A DNA stretch of 64,000 bases from Prostheceraeus crozeri. Its lineage: Eukaryota > Platyhelminthes > Polycladida > Euryleptidae. A model generated the notes under the pieces. It did not search any database. It saw only the letters and a list, made by a program, of their open reading frames with translations, and had not been told where the DNA came from. A program made the position numbers and the translations under genes. Below, in pieces: positions 39,558-52,227 of the stretch; within the stretch, counting starts at the first letter, position 1, and every line of letters begins with the position of its first letter. The stretch covers positions 1-64,000 of the forward strand of contig CAJQUW010001997.1 of the NCBI GenBank assembly GCA_907163375.1, in the 5' to 3' direction.

Positions 39558-41920
39558 CAGGGCTGGCCAAAAGTAACGCAAAATATATGTAAGCTGTAAT
39601 TTTATTATTATGCAACATTTTGCATAGGATAGGGTATCAGGGCACTAGCACGCTTGAAGATTTTTAGAATAATAGCAGAAAGTGATAAAGTCATGTCTAT
39701 TCAGAAAATACATACATGTGCAAGTGCATCACAATAAATGTTCAAAATGACCTCCACTATTTTCGGTGACAAGTTGAAGTAGTCGAACAAGATGCGACAC
39801 TGCAGCAGAGAACTCGGTAGCTGTCAGCTGGAAATCTCCGATCAAATCCTGTCTTTCAATATTTCGATGCTTTCCGGTTTGCTCATATGATACACGCGAG
39901 ATTTGAGCATTCCCCAAAACTAGAAATCCAGAGAAAGATCTGGAGATCTCGCTGGCCAAGGCTGCCCATATCCACGACCAATGACTCTTTCTGATGGAAA
40001 ATGTCCAATGATTATTATTTCAATTTAGACAACAATTCTCGTACCGACCTAGAATAAAGCGGCGGTGCACTGTCATGTTGAAAAATGACTGAAGTAATCG
40101 TTCACTTTCTTCTAAGTTCTGGGATAACATGATCGGAGAACATAGCACGGTAATTGTCACCATTGACAGCGCCATCGAAGGAAAACGGAGTTAGTTGGTA
40201 AGTTGCTGAAAATGCCATCCATAAACTTACCTATGCAAACTTTCATTTATCGAAGCATATGGATTAGGGCCCTGCGAGTCGGGATTTTGTCAACCTCGAG
40301 TCGAGTCGGGCAAAATTTTCATAGATATTAAGAGGTAAAATTGTGTTTAGGCCTACTTACATGTAGGTTAATAAAGGCAATACAGAGAATAAGAAAATAA
40401 GGCACATGGCGAAACACATCGTTGATCGAGTCAGTGGGTTATCTATTGTTAAGTGCATGTAATTATGGACATTAGACATACATTATACAATAAAAAATTC
40501 CATGCATGCAATCATTTGTTTTTGCAATCAACCTTTTTTAAGCAATGTACATATTTTGCCTTGTAGGCATATTACACAATAATTATTAAGCAAGTGTGCC
40601 ACTATTCTGAATACATGGCTGGGATTACTAGTAGAGCGCATGGGCTAAGTAACAACGTCTACGTCACCTTACTCTTACTTACTCCTCGTTTGTTGTCTCT
40701 TCTTCCCCAGATTTCAGGGTTGGACCCTGAGTCATCAGGAGGATCCATTGATTCGAATAGTAACATATGAGATGACTGATGAATCACTTAAATAGTCAAC
40801 AGCAAATGAATTCAAGGACTGACGGCGACGTTATTGACTAACATACATGAAGTCGAAGATGTACGTTATGTCGACCAGTTATGAAGTCGAAGATGTATGT
40901 AAGAGAATACCAGCGGCGAAGTGGTTCTTCTGAGGTTTTGTCAATTAGTCATGTGGCCCAGTGAAAAATAAGGTACAGAAATTAAGCCTTGCCTGGCAAT
41001 TCGGGAACTTAGGCTAGTCGTGGAGAAAATCTTGCATTGGTCTGGCCTGTCTAAGTGGATCTGAAATTGATCACCGTGGAGATAAAATGAGAGAAATTCA
41101 CTCACTCACTCAACGGATTCCCGCGTGACACGGTGCACCTACGGAGAGAGTTGGAGATAGGAATAATTAATCGTCTCTTTTTGATGTGATTGGCCGTCGC
41201 TAAATGTGACTGAATTTAAAAACATATCATTGCAACTTCAACAATATTGCCGTGACCAGGCTGTGACCAAAACATAATGCTGAATAAAAACGCTAAAGTA
41301 TTAGTCATTAAAGAAAAATATTTGTAATCGAAAAAAGAAAGCTATGCAAACACGGTATATTTTTACACATGTTCGCCAACTCGATTCGAATACTCATCAT
41401 CGTTCAAGTATCCGTCGAATCGTTCGAGTACTCGAACGGTGTAACACAATGTTGAGTCGAGTCCAGTACTAGACTCGACTCGACATTTTCGAGTACTCGC
41501 AGGGCCATGACATGGATTGTAGTAGGCCCATATATTAAAGTTGTGCCTGTTAACTTTACCGTCTAGGCTAAAATAGGACTCATTACTCCATAACACGTTG
41601 GTCAACACGCCAGGACTGCATCAGAGGGATAAATGACAAAGATACATCCCTAGATGCTCCTTTGGTATTCAGCGAACAGTCCGTTCCGAAATATTGAATG
41701 CGCGTGCCACATAAGAAGAAGCAATGGCAAGTTGATTCAATGATGGAACTGACTGCATGTGCTCGATAACCAGTTCAGATCGTTCTTCATTGAAAGATGG
41801 GCGACCTGATTTTGGAACATCATGAAGAGAAAACATATTTTCAAATTTGGACAAAAAACGTGTGATTCTACTGACAGAAAATTAACCTCGAACAATCTTG
41901 TGTTTGGTGTTGAAGGCAAT
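39558..41920 (-). mobile_element. Tc1/mariner-type transposon relic with inserted hAT element
   Basis: The left end is TA (39,556) followed by CAGGGCTGGCCAAAAGTAAC, a typical mariner-type terminal repeat; the right terminal repeat was not found. Minus-strand transposase parts: VPKSGRPSFNEERSELVIEH (HTH region, 41,854-41,669), VLWSNESYFSLDGKVNRHNF (first acidic motif, 41,600), and NSGGHFEHLL (39,735, C-terminus). The coding region is split by a hAT element at 40,266-41,510. Without that insert, NPC/Y-ASINESLHR-type sequence follows on. Several stops and shifts are present. Confidence 0.75.
40266..41510. mobile_element. hAT-type MITE inside the mariner relic
   Basis: The ends are AGGGCCCTGCGAGTC and GAGTACTCGCAGGGCCATGA (complementary over GGCCCTGCGAGT). 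They are flanked by TATGGATT (40,258-40,265) and CATGGATT (41,511-41,518), which both belong to the mariner coding sequence. The 1,245-base interior has no coding frame. Subterminal CGAGTCGAGTC and CGAGTACTCG repeats lie near both ends. Confidence 0.75.
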
Positions 41921-42225
41921 CAAAACTTCTCCTCCATCATCTGTCATCTTTCGGCGGCAAGGGATGGCTTCATTTCGAAAATTCGAACTGACTTTCCGTT
42001 TCACATTTTTTTTCTGTATCATTCAGACTATCATTAACCATTCCATTCTCATCATCATCATTAGCAAGATTGACATACACATCAAGAAGTCGAAAAAATG
42101 CGTACTTGACCCGAAAATCAGACATTCTGATAATTCAAAAATATCAGGTGATTTTTGTTGTCATATGTGGTTATCTTACCTGATTTTCTCAATTTTCAAG
42201 TCGAATCAGAAACAGAATCACTACC

Positions 42226-43365
42226 CAGTGGCGGATCTTTGAAATCAGGCGCCCGGGGCAGAACCTGTAATAATTGCACCCCTAAATAATAGTGCATTTC
42301 TCTTCAAGAAAGGTCTTTGTTGGATCATTAATTATACATGACACACCGGTAGTAGTAGCCTACCTATGAAATTTCATCTAACTTAGAACAGCAGCTTCTA
42401 GACAAATCTCTGTACGTCTGTGATGACCTCATAACCATAATGGAGTATGACACATTTTCCGCTTATCGACATGAGCGGTTCTGGTATCTTTGGCGTACAA
42501 TGTGCATAATTGTTCAGTTTTATGAAATAAATGTACAGCTCATGTTAATACGTCGATGACATTCGTGGATGTCATTCTTCTATTCATTCAAAAAAGATGA
42601 AGACACTTTAGAGAAATCTCATCATCCCAAATACTGCATGCATTCAGTTAAATAAAATAACTGTGATGGTTTTGATAAATTACTGTAATTATCAGCTATT
42701 AGAAAGAAGAAATAATCACGACACTTACATGTATGTACATAGCTTACAATCGCGGGGACTTAGGGTCAGGGCAGACTAGAAGAGATTGTCAACTCTAGCA
42801 AATTTTTGAAATCTAGTACTAGTATCTATGATTTGGAGCAATATTTCTGTGGTAATTTGCATCTTCGTAATGCTACATATAAGTCCGATTTCTCCGTTTA
42901 GGAGTGCAAAATTATTGCCAAAAGTTTAACATTGAATCACAATCTTTAGAGTTGTCAATCTTCATTTGAGTCAGGGCACACAAGAACAGAGCAACTACAA
43001 TCAAAAATTATTTCATTGATTCAATACAATATTCATTCTGATTATACCTGAATACAATATAGATTACATTGATATTATTTTGTGACTCCGCATACGGCCC
43101 CTAATCTCAAATTCTCAACAAATTCGTTGCTATGTTTCTCGCATTTCATGAATGCAGTCTATTTGTAAGCTTATGCATTTACAGAATTGATGGATGATTT
43201 TAAACATAATGAATCTCTGAGTGGGACATTCCACTATCACTCAGATCAGACTAAATTATAAGAAGTCTTCGTCAAATTATGAATATAAGATGAAGTTGTC
43301 TTGTCAATGTGGCGCCCCCACAAACCCGGCGCCCGGGGCGATCCCCCCCCATACGTCCGCCACTG
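42226..43365. mobile_element. hAT-type MITE, perfect 8-bp TSD
   Basis: It begins CAGTGGCGGATC and ends GTCCGCCACTG, flanked by exact TCACTACC at 42,218-42,225 and 43,366-43,373. A subterminal GGCGCCCGGGGC occurs near both ends (42,250 and 43,329). The interior is 1.1 kb of non-coding AT-rich DNA. The CAGTGGCG start resembles the hAT element at 30,845 but the interior differs. Confidence 0.85.
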
Positions 43366-45689
43366 TCACTACCCCTCAACCCTCCTGGAGTTTTTGTGGA
43401 TTTTTGTAGGAATCTACAGACCGCACCAAAATGGATCCAAAAAGCCGAAAGGTCATCATGCCTGATATGCGTCTGCAGAAAAAGGTGTGAAAAAAAGGCG
43501 TTGATAGGTTAAATGTAGGGTAAATGCTTCAGAATTTCGTAACCATATTACAAGCAACGACTCCAAGCTGTCAAGGGACAAAGATATATCTCATGAATAT
43601 GTACCAAAAATTTCTAAAGCCTGGTTAAGCATTGATCATCTTGATAGTAGAATAACACAAACTGAAATAAAAAATGCTCTTAAAGAAGCGAAGATACGGA
43701 AAACAAGTACAGGGTGTCTACTACATCAGGAATTTTCAAATCCAGGAGATGTCATTGCAAAAATCAAGATTATAATTTTTTTTATGATAGTCATAAAATG
43801 ACCATCTCGTGTTATCGCCATTTTAACAGTGCCGTTGCCTGGCAGTACATGCATTTCGTATTTCTCTTCTTGCTGTTTCTTTTGTGTCTATAAGAGCGAC
43901 TAATTCAAAAGCATTAATTATTACCGTAAAATCGTTTTATCTCATTAAGGCTTAGAAATAACGATGCTATATTTTTCAAACATTCAGTTATAAAACGAAT
44001 TACGCTTTTATCTGGCTTTCAAGTGGTCACAAACTAGTCTTCAATTTTTTGAGCACCGCAGCTCGATCGTCAAGTTCACACTGTTTATATTTTTTGATCG
44101 AATTTTGAGTTTCAATTTTGTTCAATTCACAATCCAGTTCAGCAACACGTTTGCCTTTCTTAGCTTGCCGATCTTCATTTTTTTAGTTCGAGTGCCATTA
44201 CACGTGCGCTGGGATGAACACTTCACCGATTCGATCAAAGAAGCAAGTTAGCGAAATACGCAGAACCCCTCCATGATGCTGAATGGCGTTATGGACCACA
44301 CGTTGCGACAAGATAGAACTCTCATAAAGATTCTCTATTAGCATATCCTTATTTATGCTGAAACCACCTTCTACTGCCACTTCACCATGGAATAAGACCA
44401 AAACTTTCCTCACTACTGCCCACAGATGTTAAGAACTTTCTTTGTTTCGTAGAAGATTGCAGTAGAGGTCGTCCAATCGATGTTTGCCGATGTCAAATTA
44501 GCATTACACAATTAAATTTTGGCCTTAATACATGCAACACCAACGAAATTTACCTGAAGTTCCTATGTATTTCGTTAGATCAGATTGTATAAAGTCGGAA
44601 TATTCCAGCTTCGCCGAATCAGCCTGAGATACAGAAATGCAGTTGGAATCGATCATTCTGTTCAATAAAATGTCAAAACGCTCTTCGTAAAGCGTTGAAG
44701 ATTTGGTTAAACTGACAAGCGGAGAGTGATGCAGCGTCTTTACCAAGATCGTGTTTCAGCGACTCCTCTATAGTATCTTATCCACTATCGCGATAAGGCA
44801 ATAGCGAGTGGCTTGACCGAACTCCAGCATTCTGCGTGGATGAGAATTCTTTGGGATGCTTCGTTTGGCTCCAAATCCCAGATCCACTTGCGATGTTTCC
44901 TTCAGATTTGCATCGTTATTCAGATCAAGTCTAAAAACAATTTTGGAAACGTCTGTCCCCACCTCCGGCACAACCGATGCCTTCGCGAATCTTTTCAATA
45001 TATCTGTGACAAGGCCCATGCGAAAATCGTGTAAAAATGGAATCATGCGCTTGCGTGTTGAAACCGCCGCAGATGGCTCAAACTGAGACGCTAGGGAACT
45101 GAAAAAATACAGCTTAGATGCAATAAATGGGTCAACGACTGTTGAGAATGATGCTACATGGTGTTGAGGTTTCACATCGACGCAATATTTTCTCAATGAT
45201 CGGCAGAATCTCTATTGCTCTGCTACATAATCTTTATTTCCCACCCAACGGCATTTGCAGAAAGACTTAGGAAATGTAGTTCAACCTGAAATGTGTATTA
45301 TCAGCCCGGCGCGCAGGAGAATCTTTGAAAAGGTAGTACATGCTTTGCAGTACACTTGACAAATCCCAAGTACTTTTTTTTCATTCCATACTTCAATGCT
45401 CCACTCACGCACGACATGTAACGAGTATGTACCTGTTTGGAGCAATTCCTTCCCATATGTGCTGAAACTCTTCAGAAAATCTTCGGTGAAATGAAAGATT
45501 GACTGTCATGCCGATTTGCAGCAATATCGAAGACATCGACAAATAAGCTACCAATTTTATCTAATGCCTTATTGATACTTTCAAATATGTTTTCAGCCTT
45601 CGAGTGACGAGTCACATGGAGGCCTTGCACATTCAATGAATCTTTACACTAGGGATGGATCCAGAAACAAGCATTAAATTTATTGAGCT

Positions 45690-48410
45690 TTTCTTCACCA
45701 ACGGTAAGGCCTCTTCAGTGGCACTGTGCGCTTACAAGATAGCTCATGGTTATCATCGCGACGCTTTTAGCGTTTCTGTCATCTCAAGCTTGATTCTGAG
45801 AGACTGGATTAGTAGCAGATAAGCCTCGATTGGGTAGACCCAGTCTCGAGGATGAAACGGAAGAATGTCTTAAGGGATGAACTGGAAACGCAACAGTCAA
45901 CTCCTCGATTTGGAGCTGCCAGTAGTCGTTCGGTTTCTCGGAGAACAAGTGTTCCTAAAACCAGTGTTCAACGGATCTTACGACACAGATTGTGCCTCTA
46001 CCCATGCAGACTGCAGACTAACCGCGCACTCACATATGATGATAAGGAAAAGCGTATTGCTTTCGCACGGTTCCTCCTGTCAGATGCCCTTGATCTCGAG
46101 TCGATTCTATGGACTGATTGATTAGTCTTATTTTTCAATGGTGGGCCATGTGAATCGCCACAATTGTAGCGCTTGGGGATCGGAGAAGCCGCGGGAAGTC
46201 ATCGAAAAAGACATCCATGCTCCAAAAGTGTGTGGTTCGGTTATTCTGCGCAGTACCGTCTAACTCCTTTCTTTCCTGGAACCGCTACTGGAGAACATTA
46301 TGCCAGCATGCTTCGCGATTATGTCATACCACAATTGAGAAGGAGACGGCCAAACGTGCCAAAACTTGACAATGTGAGTCGGCTCGCGAAAGCTCGGACT
46401 TGTAAATATTTTTTAGTAAATAGACTGTATATATTTTTAGAACCTAATCTATTCTTGAGAAGACAACACAAACGGAAGTGAGATTCACTTTCCAAACCGG
46501 TGGCCAGCTCACTCACCAGATTTAGCACAGCCGGACTCAGAGGCGTCGCTAAGGACACATCATTGGAGGGGGTGTTTGCTAAATTTTACCTGATTTACAA
46601 CTAAGAACCAAAATTTACCTGATTATTGCACACACGCATACTCACACACACATTCCAACATGTTTCATGATTATATCCTGCAGAAGAGGTACCTAGTCAT
46701 AGAATCGGCCGGAAATGACGCCTATAAATGAAAAATAATTTAATTGGTGGTTCATACGAATATTATTCATATTGAGTAGTCTCGACTTCTAAGGAAATTT
46801 TTGATGGTGTCTGCATCGAGAAAGTTAACACGCTGTTAACAATAAACTTCTACGTACAGAGAGGACGGTGTGCCTTATTCATACCGTGCGCTTTCCGCGG
46901 TGCGCGTGTGACTGACGCGGTATGAGGAAGGTTCGATGAAATCCACCGTAGAGATGACGTCTCCTCAAGGGACAACGCAATAGCCAGAACTTATATGAAT
47001 CAACGCCTAAATATACACTACACAGCTAGGCAGAATGAGTTGCAGGCGTTTCAGCGTCAGGTGATTCAGTGCCAATATTCACTGGCCACATTATAGGTAG
47101 GGTACTGGAATTACATTTCAATTGCACTTAGATATTTTAAATTTAGCAGAGCTAACTCACATCGCCTTATGCTCCAATTTTTAAGAAAATGCGAGGCGAC
47201 TGTTCCTCCCACAGAATTAGATTCATCTGCGCGGGCTTCGGTTTCCTAGAAAGGAAGAGTTATATGTAACCTTAATATCGAAATGGTACATCACAGAATT
47301 AGACAACTTGCTCCTTCTCGAATGGATAATTCGTGTATCGCTTGCTATTGGAAATGGCAAACAATAAGCTGTCAGCAGAGGGCAACAGAGCCAGTGAGAG
47401 ATGCGTGCGTGCTGTGATATCACTTCTCGCACACACCAAAACACACATCGATGCCTGGCTTCCATTCAATGTATGCACCATACAGTGAGCAATGCCGAGG
47501 AGAGGATGTGAAATCATCAAGTGAACTAATTTTCGTACGCCTGCTACTTTCTTTAATAATGATCGGAAGGGTCAATATTATGGAGAAAAGGTGTGGGCAA
47601 TGATCTGAATTCTTCGAATCTGAAGGAATTTTGGCAATCGAAGCACTTTGCTGGAACTCACATTAATCCTTTTAATCCTCACATTCACATTAATCACTTT
47701 TTTTCCTATCTCTGTAAGGTATAAGGAATTCCTTTTTGTCCACCTAATAGGTTCCTCAATGTGCCGTCCATCACATTCTTCTATCACATTCATTAATCAC
47801 ACTTCTAGCAAACCGAAGCAGATAAACACAATATTTAATTCTGTGTTTCCTCCTGCTCGCATATACAGTCATCCCGGGTAGAGGTCGTTTTCAGCGCGCT
47901 ATGTTTGACCGCTTTCGCGTGACAAATCAATATCATCGACAGCAACTAACCATATACTTTCTGGTGTCTAGAAAGGGTAAGAATTTCCCGACATTATGAA
48001 TTGTTTTTGTGACAAGACGTGTTTTTGTGGCTAAGAACAACGGCAGTGAATATTGGAGCTGAATCGCCGGCAAACCGGCGGTTTACCTGACATTTCTCAT
48101 TTTACCTGAATATTTTAATAATTTCATATTGGGGGGGGGGGGTGTCACGGTCCCCCACACCCCCCCGGTCGCGACGCCTCTGGCCGGACTACTAATTCTG
48201 GGGTACTGGTGAAAGACCGTGTTTACCATTGCTTCACTCCAAGAAACCTCCACGAGCTACAGGAGAGGATAACGATGGTGATTGAGAACACGACTCGGAT
48301 GAATTGAGACGATCTCTTTGACGATGAATTGAGTCTGCGCTCGAGGTTGAAAGCGGTGATCGAGCGTGGAGGAGAAGCAATTGAGCAATGTCTTATGTGA
48401 ACATTCATTT
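45690..48410 (+). mobile_element. Tc1/mariner-type transposon relic inside the hAT-like element
   Basis: The plus strand reads ALCAYKIAHGYHRDAFSVSV, KPRLGRPSLEDETEE, STPRFGAASSRSVSRRTSVP, LYPCRLQTNRALTYDDKEKR and LDLESILWTD (first catalytic region, 46,118). Then WFGYSAQYRLTPFF, GEHYASMLRDYVIPQLRRRR and, at about 46,500, FPNRWPAHSPDLAQPD. The last block is cut by a MITE at 46,538; the C-terminus continues after 48,190. Stops and shifts are frequent. The terminal repeats were not identified, so the ends are approximate. Confidence 0.75.
46538..48182. mobile_element. hAT-type MITE, innermost layer, perfect 8-bp TSD
   Basis: It begins CAGAGGCGTCGC and ends GCGACGCCTCTG (perfect 12-base complement), flanked by exact GCCGGACT at 46,530-46,537 and 48,183-48,190. 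The duplicated bases lie in the 'SPDLAQPD' codons of the mariner. The 1.65-kb interior is non-coding. A 12-base G run is at 48,131, and ATTTTACCTGA motifs lie near both ends. Confidence 0.85.
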
Positions 48411-50940
48411 GTAATTTGGAGTTTGTTTTTTCTTTTGTTGATTGTATGCTTCGTTATTGGCTAAGTATAATGTCAATTTGAAATCAGTATCTTCAACTCA
48501 TCGATATACATGGTTTTAGCTATTGAAGCCTCGGCCAAAAAATTTGGCAATTAAGTTTTTATTGTATAAAAACAAATATGCTACATCAAATTCACCGATC
48601 TGAATTCAATCCGATCTCCTTTAAAAAAATCGCAAGTGAATATGATTGAATTGAAGCCAATGACAGCTTTTTGAAGTTTTGCGCGACTTTTGGGACACCC
48701 GGTAGAAGTCGCTAATATGTTTCCGAAGTCTGAGACATCCACCGAGTTCGAAAATTCATGTGTGCGAAGATAAGCCTAAATTAACTCATGCAATCTGAAA
48801 CAGAAAGAAAACACACACGGACATTGATTCACGTTAGCAAAGGAATGCGAAAAGCACGAACTAATATGAAGTCACAGAAAAGCATAATTACATTTTATTT
48901 ACATTATTAACGTTAAAAATTTAGCTCAGAACGTTTTCACAACTTTCAATTTCGACGAAATCAGGATTTATCCAGGATATCCAGGATATCAAGGCCAAAT
49001 TTTCGAAATCAGGATTTATCCAGGATATCCAGGCCTTGTAGACACCCTGAAGTAGTCCAGGCAAAATTGTCTACGAAGTATTACCGTCATGTGAAAACGA
49101 AACAGTCGAAACTCTAGAAAAAATATATAATGACGTGTTAAGTAAACCTGATGAAATCCCTTGGAATAGTAGTTGGATTTCCCCAATATTTAAAAAAGGA
49201 AGTGAAAATGATCCCAATTCATTTAGGTTTATTAATCTATCATCCTGTATAGAGAAAATTCTAACAAAAAGAATTAATGCACGACTGAATGATTGGCTGC
49301 TTAGAAATGAAGTGATAGAGAAGAATCAAACCGGTTTCAAAACAGGAAGTTCTGCATTGGATAATATATTAATTATCAAAGAAGTCATACAAATTTACAA
49401 AAGTATGAAACGCCCTTTGTTCTTGCGCTTCGTATATTTATAGAAAGCGTTTGATTCTATTCCCAAAAAGCGATTGATTGTTAAATTAAAGCGTCTGATA
49501 CCTAAATGCAAGCTTATATCATTGATAGTTAAGCCTATCATAAGCAAATAATACAAAGTACTTTTTAATGCCAACGAGACACAATCCTTCAAACTTGAGA
49601 ATGGAATTCCCCAAGGTGACGTGTTATCACCTTTATTTAGTATTTATATGAATGGTTTAATTCATATCTTAGATGCTGACAAAAGCAAAATTGACCCAAT
49701 AAAAATATTTGATTTCGAGGTATCATCACTCATCTATGCTGATGATATACTGTTAATGAGTGAGAGCAAACGTGGCCTGAGTAATCAAATTGTAACGTTT
49801 TACAAGTTCTGTTCAGAAAATGGACTCAGCATCAATTATGACAAGACTAAGATTATGACTCATAATATCAGCGCTAAATTGAGTAACTTAGATATCAATC
49901 TTAAAAACAGAAAGGTGTCCATTGAAGTTGTTGACAAATACAGGTACTTAGGAATGTGGATATCAAAAAATAATAAATGCCATTTGGAACAATTGAAAGC
50001 TAAAGGTAAATAAGCCGCATATTTAACAGCTAAACAGCTTAGAGAATTTGGCCAAGTTAGTGGAGATATTGTAAAAAATACATTTGAAATGGTGACTTTA
50101 TCGAAGATGAAATACTGTGCAGAATTTTGTTTTTTAATAATTTAAAAAGTTTAGAACAACTGCAATTTCAATTTTATAAAAGGTATCAATATTTAAAGCG
50201 GAATATTATTGTCTCATAGGTGAATTTGGAATACATCCAATGAGTTTTCATTTTTATAAATCAGCAATACGTTATTGGATAAGAATCATTACAGGCGGTG
50301 AAAGAAGCATCATAAAGGAAGCATACAAGGCGATTTATTCAAATATTATTTCACACGGACACGATAGTAGATACACATGGTGCTGGCGAATAAAGCAATT
50401 GCCTACAAAACTTAGCCTATCTGAATTATGAGATACACAGTTCATTGTTGATAAACAATTATATTTAAAGATTGCGTAAGGCCGATCAGCTGATTATCAT
50501 AGTGGATGTCCTCAGCAAATAACAGCCGCCATTCTGGGCTAAATTCTTTGGAATTATGTCTGTTTGACGATACTATTAAGTCATATCTAAATGTTGATAT
50601 CGATTATAACTATATCAATGTCATACTGAAGTATAGAGCATTAAACCACAGCTTAGAAGTTGTCACCGGCATTTATGGAAATCGTTTGAGGTATGAAGAA
50701 CGTCGATGTGAGCAATGCAGTGATTCACAGGTAGAAAATTTGCATCATTTCATGATTGAATGTTCAAGATATCAGAAATTACGACAGGAACTAGCACCGA
50801 TATTATGCCACTGCAAAAGTACAACTGAGTTCTACAAGTTGATGAACACGCATATTCCAAATAATCTTGAATGCATTGCTAAATTCCTTCAAAAAGCTAA
50901 AGAGTTGCGACAGTCTACTACAGAGAACACAAACTGAATG

Positions 50941-51898
50941 ACATTTATAACAAATTTTTCTCCTCTCCTCCCTGAAGACGATTTTTTTTGTTTTTGAAAT
51001 TGACGCACGCTTGAAATGTACTTTTGATGTATGAGTTTCAATAGTTGTGTTTGAAACACGAATGTTTTTGTTCACATACATGTTCCCAATATTTTTCCAT
51101 GTTTTCCGAAGTATTTGGAAATAAACATTTACTGACATTGATAGTAGCACACCTGGAGGAGAAGGTAGACTACTAGCTATGCATATGACTTGATTGTCAA
51201 TCAACATGCCCTTTTACAAGTGAGTCATATTACAAGGATGTCAATCTTAACTACGAACACCTTTTTCCAGGTGAATTCCAGATTTCCAAGACTTGCAGAA
51301 AGCATGACAAGGTGTCGTATGAGTTCAGAATAATTACAGATGAAATCCTAATGCATAAAATACATTTTGTATCAGATGTTTTCTGTTGGAGAGGTGCTTT
51401 ATGATAAAAAATTCTTCATCTCAAATTTCTATCAGTAAAAAAAACACAAGGATGTGCATGTGTGGATGATCGAAGCAACAGATGGCAAGTAATTATACTA
51501 GCGACATAGCAGTTGTGATAAAAGAATGGAGTAGTCAAACAATTCCAGTATTTCTGACTTTATGGAGAGCGAATATGAGAATTTTCAAGAAAAGCCTCAC
51601 AGTAAACATGATTTCATGCAGTGATTATGATAGTATTACAACCCATCTGTTGTAGCAGACCAAACAGAGGGAGATAGGTGAACAGGTCTGGTCCGTTGGA
51701 AGGGGATGGCCATAGAGTAGGGATATGTAGTATACATGTACTTACTCTGTGGGGATGGCCGCATGTAAGTCAGGGATGCAGAGTACAACTGATGGACATC
51801 GAACATCAACAGCTTAATTTTCGATGTCTATGGTCCAACTCCTACTCAGGGTAGTATGTATATACGCTATGCCTTCAATAAGAGTGACACCATAGAGT
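50941..51898. other. LINE D 3' region, then no gene seen
   Basis: The first part is probably the 3' UTR of LINE D. The rest is AT-rich with a few locally repeated words (GGGGATGGCC near 51,705 and 51,754). No coding frame is credible. Confidence 0.4.
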
Positions 51899-52227
51899 AA
51901 GTATGTTAGGTAGAGTGGTAACTCCGCATTTGTTAAATCCCCAATGTGTATACACTTTCGATTTTATTAAATGAACTCAAGGGGATACAGTCGGAATTGT
52001 TTCCAAATGTCAGATATGCACATTTATGAAGCTTTGAAGAAATTACAACGGAATTCACTGATGATAGCAAAGCAGAAGGAAATGATATTATTCTACAGAT
52101 AGTCCGTGTCATGACTGCCTTGGAGAGCTAATATTTGTCAAATTGGCAACTCGATGACTTGCTATTGCTTTCATGAATTAGAAATATGAAACACAGAGTA
52201 AACATATTAGGTAGAGTGGTCAGAGTG

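Larger units (their letters stand above)
43710..49049 (-). mobile_element. hAT-like autonomous-type transposon relic, 5-bp TSD, inserted in LINE D
   Basis: It begins CAGGGTGTCTAC and ends GTAGACACCCTG, with AAGTA on both sides (43,705-43,709 and 49,050-49,054). One AAGTA is exactly what the LINE D frame needs. The minus strand has VLVLFHGEVAVEGGFSINKD, then SQRVVHNAIQHHGGV (44,413-44,250), which matches the 'SHG-A-VERGFSINK' dimerisation region of a hAT-like transposase group. Upstream on minus (45,196-44,768) are SASFSTVVDPFIASKLYFFS-like and RFRLDLNNDANLKE-type transposase segments. A mariner is inserted within it. A 5-bp duplication is unusual for hAT. Confidence 0.7.
43500..50940 (+). mobile_element. 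LINE (LINE D), outer layer of a four-deep nest
   Basis: The 5' part (about 43,540-43,709) reads SKLSRDKDISHEYVPKISKA, then LDSRITQTEIKNALKEAKIR and KTSS. After the 5.3-kb insertion it continues in frame SPGKIVYEVLPSCENETVET and then 49,135 onward. Reverse transcriptase: WISPIFKKGSENDPNSFRFI, NQTGFKTGSSALDNILIIKE, FDSIPKKRLIVKLKRL, NGIPQGDVLSPLFSIYMNGL, the catalytic SSLIYADDILLMSE, and YLGMWISKNNKCH. A zinc-binding C-terminus follows (CEQCSDSQVENLHHFMIECS). Several stops are present (for example 49,441). I cannot name the clade. Confidence 0.85.
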
